A stretch of 8,437 nt of DNA from JACZUI01 sp041599115 (GCA_041599115.1 JBFHXF010000087.1:1-8437), one strand, 5' to 3'. Positions 1 through 6,512 are shown, counted from the stretch's first letter. Notes: a model not told the origin generated them from the letters alone. Numbers and translations: made by a program.

Positions 1-479
1 AACAGGGGACCGACCAGAAACCACAACAACCGGATGCCAACCTCGGGCAAACAGACGCCGGTCGGCCAGGTTTGATGGCGGCCGACTTTGCCCGCATGCC
101 TCCCAGCAGAACCCAGCCCACCCCCAACAGGGGACCGACCAGAAACCACAACAACCGGATGCCAACCTCGGGCAAACAGACGCCGGTCGGCCGGGTCTGA
201 TGCCGGCCGACTTTGCCCGGACGCCTCCCAGCAGAACCCAGCCCACCCCCAACAGGGGACCGAGCACACCCCACAACACCCAGTCGACATCCCCGGGCAA
301 ACAGACGCGGGTCGGCCGGGTTTGATGCTGACCGACTTTGCCCGGACGCCTCCCAGCAGAACCCAGCCCACCCCCAACAGGGGACCGAGCACACCCCACA
401 ACACCCAGTCGACATCGCCGGGCAAACAGACGCCGGTCGGCCAGGTCTGACGGCGGCCGACTTTGCCCGGACGCCTCCC
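1..479. repeat. 125-bp tandem repeat array, about 3.8 copies, truncated by the left window edge
   Basis: Units begin with AACAGGGGACCGA at 1, 126, 251 and 376, an exact 125-bp period; the fourth unit breaks off after CGGACGCCTCCC at 479. Two subtypes appear in the order A, A, B, B: they differ by substitutions only, about 13-43 bases into the unit (ACCAGAAACCACAAC in A, AGCACACCCCACAAC in B). The plus strand is T-poor and rich in C and A; unit 1 has 12 T and 32 A by hand count. Since 125 is not divisible by three, plus-strand frames from ATG 88, 213 and 338 repeat similar proline-rich peptides in successive frames, which argues against a coding role on that strand. The array ends about 60 bp before the carbonic anhydrase start, so it may lie in the 5' region of that operon. 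True copy number is unknown because the left edge cuts it. Confidence 0.95.
169..220. other. Long imperfect inverted repeat inside each 125-bp unit (best copy, unit 2)
   Basis: In unit 2 GTCGGCCGG (186-194) pairs with CCGGCCGAC (203-211) across an 8-base loop. Immediately outside on the right, TTTGCCCG (212-219) pairs with CGGGCAAA (169-176) after a 9-base bulge on the left arm. Unit 1 has the same two-part stem (44-51/87-94 and 61-67/80-86). Unit 4 has CCGGGCAAA 418-426 with TTTGCCCGG 462-470 and a 7-bp inner stem 436-442/455-461. In unit 3 the inner stem is reduced to 5 bp (311-315/332-336), while the outer arm is 9 bp (293-301/337-345). No T-run follows, so this is not a standard intrinsic terminator. 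A protein-binding or RNA structural role is possible but unproven. Confidence 0.8.
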
Positions 480-538
480 CGCGCAGCCGTCGCCACGCGG
501 ACGCGGGGCAAACACACAAACTTCAATAGGCTGAGCCG
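480..538. other. Spacer between the repeat array and the carbonic anhydrase gene
   Basis: This is single-copy sequence of GC-rich character. It includes a short echo of the repeat (GGGGCAAACACAC around 505-516, compare GGGCAAACAGAC in the units), which may be the degenerate end of the array. A poor purine stretch (AGGCTGAG, 528-535) lies before the ATG at 539. I see no convincing -35/-10 pair here, so the promoter of the operon may lie in or upstream of the array. Confidence 0.5.
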
Positions 539-1057
539 ATGGAAGACCCTCGAATCATCAAGCCTCGGATTGACCCTTCGGCTGTCATCTCGCCGGGTTG
601 TCACATCTACGGCGACGTCGAGATCGGGGCGGACTCGTTTGTGTTGTTCGGCGTCGTGATTAGAGCCGAATTCGACATTATCCGAATCGGCCACGAGACC
701 AACATCCAGGACAACTCTGTCGTCCATTGCGACGAGGGCGTCCCCTGTTTGATAGGCGATGGCGTGACGGTGGGGCACGGCGCCGTCATACATGGCGCCA
801 AGATCGGCAATGGAGCGCTGGTTGGCATCGGAGCGACAGCGCTGAACAACTCGGTCGTGGGCGAGGGTGCCTGGCTCGCTGCCGGATCGGTTCTCACCGA
901 GGGAGGCAGAATCCCCAACTGGACGCTGGCGCTGGGAACGCCGGCCCGGCCAGTTCGTGATCTGACGCCTGAGGAAATCCAAAGGGCAGCCGATGGTGTC
1001 GAGCATTACCGGTCGCTGGCCCAGGCCTACCGGGAGGTCTTCAGGGACCCTTCGTGA
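539..1057 (+). CDS. Gamma-class carbonic anhydrase family protein (left-handed beta-helix; YrdA/PaaY/CaiE-like)
   Basis: This 172-residue protein is probably a metal-dependent carbonic anhydrase of the gamma class, a cytoplasmic trimer interconverting CO2 and bicarbonate. It is built of hexapeptide repeats (about residues 12-135) with a C-terminal helix (about 143-168), the usual layout and length of the family. The three expected metal ligands are present: His63 in SVVHCDEG, and His80 and His85 in VGHGAVIHG, with the family's 17- and 5-residue spacing. The NIQD motif (55-58) supplies the conserved Asn and Gln. One oddity: the usual Arg-x-Asp motif reads Arg42-Ala-Glu44. The ATG at 539 fits the family N-terminus, although its Shine-Dalgarno is weak. 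The gene ends 3 bp before the longest purF start, so it is probably cotranscribed with purF and purM. Some family members have other or no measurable activity, so catalysis is inferred from motifs. Confidence 0.93.
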   Translation: MEDPRIIKPRIDPSAVISPGCHIYGDVEIGADSFVLFGVVIRAEFDIIRIGHETNIQDNSVVHCDEGVPCLIGDGVTVGHGAVIHGAKIGNGALVGIGATALNNSVVGEGAWLAAGSVLTEGGRIPNWTLALGTPARPVRDLTPEEIQRAADGVEHYRSLAQAYREVFRDPS

Positions 1058-1060
1058 TCG

Positions 1061-2521
1061 GTGAACTTCGCGGCGGCGCCCTACCATGCCCCCGTGCCCA
1101 TCGACCATGCGCTGGATTCGGAGGGACCTCGCGAGGCATGCGGGGTCTTTGCGGCCTACACACCCGGCCAGAGCGCCTCGAACCTCATCTACTTCGGACT
1201 CTTCGCGCTGCAACACCGCGGTCAGGAGTCGGCGGGGATTGCCACATCCGATGGGGAAACCGTCACGGTATTCAAGGATCTCGGCCTGGTCGCCCAAGTC
1301 TTCGACGAGGCCGCACTGGCCGGACTCGACGGCCATCTCGGGATCGGCCACACCCGCTACTCAACCACGGGATCCAATAACTGGGCCAACGCCCAACCTG
1401 TACATCGTCAAATCGGGGGCACCTCGCTTGCCCTGGGCCACAACGGCAACCTCACCAACACCCGGGAGCTGGCCGAGAGCCTCGGGGTCAGGGGGGCCAC
1501 CACCGACTCCGACCTGATGGCCGAGAGCATCGCCCGGGAGGTCGACGATGAGCGTTCGGACTCCCGTGGCTTGGAGATGGCGCTGCTGAAAGCGGCTCCG
1601 ACCTGGAAGGGAGCCTTTTCGCTGGTGATCATGGATCAAGGCCGTGTGATCGGCCTCCGTGACCCCAATGGGTTTCGCCCCCTCTGCCTCGGTTCTCTTC
1701 CGGGGAGCGGCTGGGTGCTCGCCTCTGAGACCGCCGCACTCGACCTTGTCGGCGCCAAGTTCGTCCGCGAGGTCGCCGCGGGGGAGATGGTGGTAATCGA
1801 CGCAGCGGGGCTGCGCAGCTACTCCCCATTCGAGAAGGTCAACCCCGGTTTGTGCCTGTTCGAGTTTGTCTACTTCTCCCGACCCGACAGTCAGATGTAT
1901 GGACGGAGTGTTCATGCCGCCCGATATCAAATGGGTCGAACCCTTGCCCAAGAACATCCTGCCCTGGCCGATGTCATCGTTCCCGTCCCAGAATCGGGGA
2001 TCCCGGCGGCTCAGGGTTTTGCCGCGGAGAGCAACATCCCTTATTCCGACGGGCTCGTGAAAAACAGATATATCGGGCGTACCTTTATCGAGCCCACCCA
2101 GATGCTTCGCGACCAGGGCATCCGTCTCAAGTTGAATCCAATACTGGAGAATTTCGCCGGCAAGAAAGTTGTGTTGGTGGACGATTCCATCGTGCGCGGC
2201 TCCACAACACGACAACTTGTGAGCATGGCCAGGGATGCCGGAGCGACCGAGGTGCATCTCCGGGTCTCCTCACCCCCCTACCGCTGGCCGTGCTTCTATG
2301 GGATGGACACCGGCGACAGATCGACCCTGATCGCGGCGCGCATGGAGCCCGATGAGATCCGGGAGCATCTTGGGGCCGACTCGCTCGGTTATCTCTCGCT
2401 GGCAGGTTTGCTCGAGGCCACGGGTGTCGCCGATGCCGGGTTCTGCACCGCCTGCCTCTCCGGGAACTATCCGACATTGACACCAAGAACCGCGGACAAG
2501 TTCCAACTCGAACGGTCCTGA
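1061..2521 (+). CDS. purF: Amidophosphoribosyltransferase (PurF), [4Fe-4S] propeptide type
   Basis: PurF carries out the first committed step of de novo purine synthesis, making 5-phosphoribosylamine from PRPP and glutamine. The N-terminal Ntn-type glutaminase domain has nucleophile Cys27 in EACGVF, preceded by a propeptide expected to be removed; ALQHRGQESAG (49-59), GHTRYST (96-102) and GHNGN (126-130) are family signatures. The C-terminal phosphoribosyltransferase domain has the PRPP loop VVLVDDSIVRGST (370-382). Cys265, Cys411, Cys462 and Cys465 match the four iron-sulfur ligands of the Bacillus subtilis type enzyme. Length (486) is normal. The start is uncertain: GTG 1061 gives a 26-residue propeptide region, GTG 1094 a 15-residue one; the intervening codons are strongly G/C-ending, so I keep 1061. 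The stop lies one base before the purM GTG, indicating an operon with likely coupled translation. Confidence 0.97.
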   Translation: MNFAAAPYHAPVPIDHALDSEGPREACGVFAAYTPGQSASNLIYFGLFALQHRGQESAGIATSDGETVTVFKDLGLVAQVFDEAALAGLDGHLGIGHTRYSTTGSNNWANAQPVHRQIGGTSLALGHNGNLTNTRELAESLGVRGATTDSDLMAESIAREVDDERSDSRGLEMALLKAAPTWKGAFSLVIMDQGRVIGLRDPNGFRPLCLGSLPGSGWVLASETAALDLVGAKFVREVAAGEMVVIDAAGLRSYSPFEKVNPGLCLFEFVYFSRPDSQMYGRSVHAARYQMGRTLAQEHPALADVIVPVPESGIPAAQGFAAESNIPYSDGLVKNRYIGRTFIEPTQMLRDQGIRLKLNPILENFAGKKVVLVDDSIVRGSTTRQLVSMARDAGATEVHLRVSSPPYRWPCFYGMDTGDRSTLIAARMEPDEIREHLGADSLGYLSLAGLLEATGVADAGFCTACLSGNYPTLTPRTADKFQLERS

Positions 2522-2522
2522 C

Positions 2523-3497
2523 GTGACGTCCTACCGGGAAGCCGGAGTCGACCTTGAAGGAGCTGAACGTCATGTCGCCAACATCGCGGCGGCGGTGACA
2601 TCCACTTGGGACGACGGTGTGATCGGGGGCTTTGGGGGCTTTGCGGCGGGGGTGTCGGTGCCCGAGGGGTACCGCCGACCGGTTCTGATGATGACCACCG
2701 ATGGCGTCGGGACCAAGCTCGAAATCGCCCGATTGGCCAACACTTGGGGGGGTGTGGGTCGGGACCTCGTAGCGATGTGCGTCGATGACCTCGCCGCCGT
2801 CGGGGCACGGCCGATCGGATTCGTGGACTACATGGCAGTGGGATCGTTGCGAGAAGACCGCGACCGTCTGATAGTCGGTTCGGTGGCCGAGGCATGCCGG
2901 ATGGCCGGGTGCCCTCTCCTCGGTGGTGAGACCGCCGAGCACCCCGGAGTCATGGCTGACGATGCAGTCGACCTGGCCGGAGCTGCAATGGGCGTCGTGG
3001 AAATGGGGGAGGAATTGCGTCCCGACCGGGTCCAGATCGGCGACGTCGTGGTGGGACTTCACTCTCCCAACCTTCGCTCGAACGGGTTCTCGTTGGTTCG
3101 GGCCTTGTTTGCAGAAGAGATCACGAGCCTGACCGACCTTTTCCTGGACCCATCGGTGATCTACTCGCCGGCCGTGCTGCGAGCAGCCGCGACCGGCGTC
3201 GTCGCCTCTGCCGCCCACATCACCGGTGGTGGCCTGGTCGGCAATCTGGCCCGCGCGCTGCCACCCAACCTGGGCGCAGACATTGATACATCCACCTGGC
3301 GTCGCCCCGACGTGTTCGACCTCTTGGGAGAGCGTGGCGTGTCAGCTGAGCAGCTTTACGCGACGTTCAACATGGGGATCGGCTTCGCTCTCATCGTTTC
3401 ACCAGGTGGAGTCGATGAGGTGATCGCCGCCACGCGCCAGCATTTTCCCCGTATCATCGGATCCGTCACCGCTGAGCCCGGAGTCCGTCTCCGCTAG
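2523..3497 (+). CDS. purM: Phosphoribosylformylglycinamidine cyclo-ligase (PurM, AIR synthetase)
   Basis: PurM closes the imidazole ring, converting FGAM and ATP to aminoimidazole ribonucleotide (AIR). The 324-residue protein shows the PurM/SelD ATP-binding fold signatures in order: TTDGVGTK (58-65), MCVDDLAAVGARP (85-97), LLGGETAEHPG (132-142), GLHSPNLRSNGFSL (178-191), the glycine-rich HITGGGLVGN (232-241) and FNMGIGF (282-288). It is slightly shorter than the commonly seen 340-350 residues but appears complete at both ends. GTG 2523 follows the purF stop with one base between, and no Shine-Dalgarno is evident, so translation is probably coupled to purF. No other pur genes follow, so the remaining pathway genes must be elsewhere or outside the window. 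Confidence 0.97.
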   Translation: MTSYREAGVDLEGAERHVANIAAAVTSTWDDGVIGGFGGFAAGVSVPEGYRRPVLMMTTDGVGTKLEIARLANTWGGVGRDLVAMCVDDLAAVGARPIGFVDYMAVGSLREDRDRLIVGSVAEACRMAGCPLLGGETAEHPGVMADDAVDLAGAAMGVVEMGEELRPDRVQIGDVVVGLHSPNLRSNGFSLVRALFAEEITSLTDLFLDPSVIYSPAVLRAAATGVVASAAHITGGGLVGNLARALPPNLGADIDTSTWRRPDVFDLLGERGVSAEQLYATFNMGIGFALIVSPGGVDEVIAATRQHFPRIIGSVTAEPGVRLR

Positions 3498-3680
3498 CCG
3501 CCTTCCTGCCTTGCTGGGCTCGACCGTTTTCACGACGTGCTCGGGGAAGTCTCCAGGTAGCATCTGGCTCATGCGGAAGTTCCCAACTCCGTTTTCGCGT
3601 CGCGCAGGACTGTTCGCCGCGCCATAGGCCGGATCTTTTCTCGCCCAATTAGTCACCACCCTCGAGAAAGGATCCATCCA
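3498..3680. other. Intergenic region between purM and the aminotransferase
   Basis: This is a 183-bp gap after a tightly packed operon, so it probably holds the end of the purM transcript and a promoter for the next gene. I see only a small CCAG/CTGG inverted repeat around 3553-3567, no strong hairpin with a T-run and no convincing sigma-70-type promoter. The ribosome binding site near its right end is annotated separately. Confidence 0.5.
3667..3672 (+). promoter_or_regulatory. Ribosome binding site of the aminotransferase gene
   Basis: AAAGGA lies 8 bases before ATG 3681. It is one of the few clear Shine-Dalgarno sequences in the window and fixes the start of the downstream gene. Confidence 0.75.
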
Positions 3681-4961
3681 ATGACCGATCTATTGAGCAG
3701 ACACGAAGACGTGATTGCCCCAGTGATCGCGTACGACACAAAGATCCACGCTATCAGTGCATCAGGGATTTGGGTCACCGACAGCGACGGTCGCAAGTGG
3801 GCGGACTTCGCCTGTGGGACCGCGGTCACCAACCTCGGCCACAATCACCCCAATGTTGTAGCTGCGGCCCACGCCCAGATCGACAAACTGATACACAGTG
3901 GATGCATCGTGCGCTACGACAGCCTGGTCGATATCGCAGAAGGGCTCAGGGCGATCACCCCGCCGGCCATCGAGAAGTTCGGGTTTGCCAACTCCGGCGC
4001 CGAAGCCGTCGAAGCCGCGGTGAAGCTCGCCCGTTACACCAGCCAACGCCAGGGTGTCGTTGCCTTCCGCGGTGGTTTCCACGGAAGAACCATGGGTTCG
4101 GTGGCCTACACCACGTCCAACGCCAAGTACCGGGAGGGGTATCACCCGATTCTCGGCTCCGTCTTCATTTCGCCTTTTCCCCGTGCCTACCGATGGGGAG
4201 TGACCGAGGAGGAGGCAGTGGAACGGGCACTCGGGGAACTGACCATGATGTTCAAACATGAGGTGCGGCCTCACAACATCGCGGCTTTTCTCGTCGAAGT
4301 GGTCCAGGGTGAGGGCGGGTACTACCCCGCCCCGGCGTCGTTCCTGACTTCGCTGCGGGCCCTGGCAGACGAGCATGGCATCAACCTGATCTATGACGAG
4401 GTCCAGAGCGGCTTCGGACGGACGGCTGAGTGGTTTGCATCCGATCACTATGCGGCCAAACCCGACATCATGGCCATGGGCAAGGGCATCGCGAACGGAC
4501 TGCCCTTATCGGCGTACGGTGCTTCGCGCCAGATGATCGACGCCTGGCCCGTCGGATCCCATGGAACGACGTTCGGCGGTAACCCGGTGTCGGCGGCAGC
4601 GGCAGTAGCCGTGGTCGAGACCATGGACGGGCTACTTCCTCATGCGCGGGATCTTTCCAAACGGACCTTTGAACGTTTCAACGAGCTCGCCGATCGGCAT
4701 GTGACCATCGGAGACGTCCGCGGTCTGGGATTGATGGTGGGTGTTGAGCTGGTCAAGAGCCGGGATACTCGCGAGCCGGACGCTGCGGCCTTCAGCCATG
4801 TCCAGCGATACGCCCTGGAACATGACCTGATCATCATCGACTGCGGACCAGACGCCAACGTCCTGCGATTCATCCCACCACTGGTCACAACACGCGAGGA
4901 GTTGGACTGGGCGATCGACTTAATCGATGCAGGTCTCAGCAGTTGGGAGTCGGCCCGTTAG
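3681..4961 (+). CDS. Class III PLP-dependent aminotransferase (GabT/ornithine aminotransferase-like)
   Basis: This is a 426-residue cytoplasmic fold-type I aminotransferase, probably moving an amino group from an omega-amino acid or amine to a 2-oxo acid. Family features in order: substrate-side region DFACGTAVTNLGHNHP (42-57); PLP phosphate-binding NSGAEAVEAAVKLAR (104-118); the ring-stacking GGFHGRTMGS (131-140); VVQGEGGYYP (207-216); the PLP-pyridine aspartate Asp239 in YDEVQSGFGRT; the Schiff-base lysine Lys268 in AMGKGIANGLP; and the TTFGGNP motif (296-302). Length is typical. The ATG has a good ribosome binding site. It stands alone: 183 bp after purM, and converging on the minus-strand transporter gene 30 bp away. 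Candidates include 4-aminobutyrate, acetylornithine/ornithine, 2,4-diaminobutyrate or other omega-aminotransferases; neither sequence by eye nor context decides the substrate, so I give no gene symbol. Confidence 0.95.
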   Translation: MTDLLSRHEDVIAPVIAYDTKIHAISASGIWVTDSDGRKWADFACGTAVTNLGHNHPNVVAAAHAQIDKLIHSGCIVRYDSLVDIAEGLRAITPPAIEKFGFANSGAEAVEAAVKLARYTSQRQGVVAFRGGFHGRTMGSVAYTTSNAKYREGYHPILGSVFISPFPRAYRWGVTEEEAVERALGELTMMFKHEVRPHNIAAFLVEVVQGEGGYYPAPASFLTSLRALADEHGINLIYDEVQSGFGRTAEWFASDHYAAKPDIMAMGKGIANGLPLSAYGASRQMIDAWPVGSHGTTFGGNPVSAAAAVAVVETMDGLLPHARDLSKRTFERFNELADRHVTIGDVRGLGLMVGVELVKSRDTREPDAAAFSHVQRYALEHDLIIIDCGPDANVLRFIPPLVTTREELDWAIDLIDAGLSSWESAR

Positions 4962-4991
4962 ACAGGCCGGGGGCCATGCCAGAGCCGTGGA

Positions 4992-5639
4992 TCAGAACGG
5001 CCATGAAGTGACGATCCACACGATCCCGAGGACTATGGCCAGGAATCCTGACGCGAGCATGAGCCGCCTCACCCAGATCGGGCTTCTTTGTCGTGTCAGC
5101 ATCCCGAGCAGGAAGGCAAATCCGGACATCGCCCCGACCGAGGCCACCAGATAGGCGCCGAGGTAGAGAATCGCAGCCGTTACCGGCAGGGCGAGGGCCG
5201 GCAGGACACCGAACAGGTATCCGGTTCCCGCCAGACCATGTAAGGCTCCGACTCCGAAAGCTGCATGGTCGTGACGTCGCTGCTCACCGCTGTGGCTGTG
5301 AAGATGGGCATGGCTCTCATCCGGATGAAAATGATCGTGCATGTGGATCTCGGTGTTGAGTGCTACCCGAATCGCCCACGCGCCTATGCCGAGGAGCAGG
5401 AATCCCACCACGAACTCCGCCCAGGCCGACCATGCGCCCACGTTCACGAAAGCCCGCAGCCCGAGGCTGAGAGCTCCCACGATCAAGATGGTCGTACCGT
5501 GGCCGAGGCCCCAAAAGGCCCCGCGCTTCCAGGCCTTCGGTGGATCCTTGATCGCCAATGGAGCCAGAGCGGCCAGATGATCGGCACCCGAAAAGACATG
5601 CAGGCCGCCCGCGGCGAGCCCGGTGAGAATGGCGATCAT
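4992..5639 (-). CDS. HupE/UreH-like membrane protein, putative nickel or other metal transporter
   Basis: This 215-residue polytopic membrane protein has about six predicted helices (about 2-28, 43-64, 70-93, 128-150, 152-181, 191-212). Helix 1 has HVFSGADHLAAL, with His14 followed by Asp20-His21; this resembles the HxxxxDH metal-selectivity motif of NiCoT-type nickel/cobalt transporters and the start of HupE/UreJ and UreH proteins. Further membrane histidines are His47 (GLGHGTT) and His134 (GALHGLAG). Between helices 3 and 4 a loop at 99-125 has ten histidines, a likely metal-binding or sensing segment. Nickel uptake is the first guess by family, but no urease, hydrogenase or nickel enzyme is nearby, so the metal is open; sulfite exporter/CcdA-like relatives are another possibility. 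ATG 5639 is the only reasonable start; no clear Shine-Dalgarno precedes it. Divergent from the lipoprotein gene and convergent with the aminotransferase. Confidence 0.87.
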   Translation of the reverse strand: MIAILTGLAAGGLHVFSGADHLAALAPLAIKDPPKAWKRGAFWGLGHGTTILIVGALSLGLRAFVNVGAWSAWAEFVVGFLLLGIGAWAIRVALNTEIHMHDHFHPDESHAHLHSHSGEQRRHDHAAFGVGALHGLAGTGYLFGVLPALALPVTAAILYLGAYLVASVGAMSGFAFLLGMLTRQRSPIWVRRLMLASGFLAIVLGIVWIVTSWPF

Positions 5640-5696
5640 GGCGAGGGGACGCTACTTGCGGGGAACTTCCAAAGCATCTCGTGCCATCAAAATGCA
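5640..5696. promoter_or_regulatory. Short divergent intergenic region (putative back-to-back promoters)
   Basis: Only 57 bp separate the start codons of the minus-strand transporter and the plus-strand lipoprotein, so any dedicated promoters must lie here or inside the opposing genes. Neither start has a clear Shine-Dalgarno. On the minus strand TAGCGT (5654-5649) fits a TANNNT -10 and would put a transcription start at about 5641-5642, nearly at the start codon, but no matching -35 was found. This is inference from position only. Confidence 0.3.
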
Positions 5697-6509
5697 ATGA
5701 GAAGACTCTTACCCAGCCGGATCATCGCCCTAGGTCTCATCGTCGGCGCATGTGGCCTCCCCGTTGGCCAGACGGGAAACTCCGTCGGGCCCGATGACCC
5801 TCTGCTCCAGCTCCGGTCGGAGGGTGGGTTCGTACCACTGGAATGGGCTCTCGGCCACGGGCCGACCTACACCCTGCTTGGAGACGGGCGACTCATATTG
5901 GAGGGACCGGTCATCGAGATCTATCCCGGACCGCTTCTCCCCAACTATCAGATCGGAAAGATCTCCAGCGGTGATCTGAAGACCATCCTCGACATAGTGG
6001 CGGAAATGGGCCTGCCTTCGATCGTCGATGAATACGACGACTCGGCGGCCAACCATGTCGCCGACGCGAACACCGAAGTAGTGACTCTTTGGGATGCCGC
6101 GGGACGACATGTGTACTCGGTCTACGCCTTGGGGATCGATCATTACCCATCGAATTCCAAGAAGGCCGCGTTCGTCAAGCTCCTCGCGGCAGTCGATCAG
6201 GCGGCTTCGAAGGCCGATACCAAGCCCTACCAAGGGGAGAAGGTACGTGTCCTGGCCGGCGTCGCCATGGGGGCGCCCGATTCCCAGTTCGAAGATGTTC
6301 GCCCCTGGCCACTTGAAGACAATCTGGAACAGTGGACCGAACTCCAAAACGGGTGGCTGTGCACCATCGTGGGACCAGAAAAGCTGGCGTTGTTCCAGGA
6401 CGCCACCCAGGTCACCGAGTGGCTCCACCCCGATCCGATGATGGACGCTCCGACCTACCGGCTGCTGGTCCGCCCACTTCTGCCCGGTGAGCAGGACTGC
6501 CCCGTTTGA
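5697..6509 (+). CDS. Putative lipoprotein of unknown function
   Basis: The protein of 270 residues begins with a lipoprotein signal: arginines at 2, 3 and 8, a hydrophobic stretch (9-18) and a lipobox-like VGAC with Cys19 as the expected lipidated residue, so it should be anchored on the outer face of the cytoplasmic membrane. The mature part is globular with no further membrane helix; EGGFVPLEW (42-50) and YTLLGDGRLI (58-67) recall an uncharacterised family of actinobacterial lipoproteins, from memory only. Cys222 and Cys268 could form a disulfide. The frame stays open upstream to 5265, but that part is antisense to the transporter gene and has no signal peptide, so ATG 5697 is chosen. ATG 5692 is out of frame. 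Its stop is 3 bp from the end of the opposing beta-helix gene. No function is proposed. Confidence 0.8.
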   Translation: MRRLLPSRIIALGLIVGACGLPVGQTGNSVGPDDPLLQLRSEGGFVPLEWALGHGPTYTLLGDGRLILEGPVIEIYPGPLLPNYQIGKISSGDLKTILDIVAEMGLPSIVDEYDDSAANHVADANTEVVTLWDAAGRHVYSVYALGIDHYPSNSKKAAFVKLLAAVDQAASKADTKPYQGEKVRVLAGVAMGAPDSQFEDVRPWPLEDNLEQWTELQNGWLCTIVGPEKLALFQDATQVTEWLHPDPMMDAPTYRLLVRPLLPGEQDCPV

Positions 6510-6512
6510 GAT

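Noticed and set aside
1..479. CRISPR array
   Set aside because: The whole 125-bp unit repeats, with no unique spacers of 30-40 bp between short identical repeats, and no cas gene is present.
88..659. Three overlapping plus-strand proline-rich frames starting at 88, 213 and 338
   Set aside because: Their starts are exactly 125 bp apart and they repeat similar peptides in different frames, as expected from the tandem array; the one reaching 659 also runs into the carbonic anhydrase gene in another frame.
1361..2257. Long minus-strand frame of 298 codons opposite purF
   Set aside because: It lies wholly antisense to a clear purF, and its sequence resembles no protein family; long antisense frames are common in GC-rich genes.
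2127..3218. Minus-strand frame of 363 codons opposite purF and purM
   Set aside because: It crosses the junction of two well-supported genes and has low-complexity Arg/His/Pro-rich sequence with no domain.
3571..3627. 18-codon plus-strand frame (MRKFPTPFSRRAGLFAAP) as a leader peptide before the aminotransferase
   Set aside because: There is no Shine-Dalgarno, no run of regulatory codons and no terminator/antiterminator pair nearby.
3399..3677. Minus-strand frame of 92 codons over the purM-aminotransferase gap
   Set aside because: It has no ribosome binding site, overlaps the purM end and the aminotransferase ribosome binding site, and shows no recognisable features.
3762..4448. Minus-strand frame of 228 codons opposite the aminotransferase
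   Set aside because: It is antisense to a gene with all catalytic motifs and has no domain of its own.
4984..5001. Terminator between the convergent aminotransferase and transporter genes
   Set aside because: Only a 5-bp stem (GCCGT/ACGGC) with an 8-base loop, no T-run on either strand, and it overlaps the transporter stop codon.
5265..5696. Upstream extension of the lipoprotein reading frame
   Set aside because: This part is antisense to the transporter gene, is rich in charged residues and His, and would bury the lipoprotein signal that begins at 5697.
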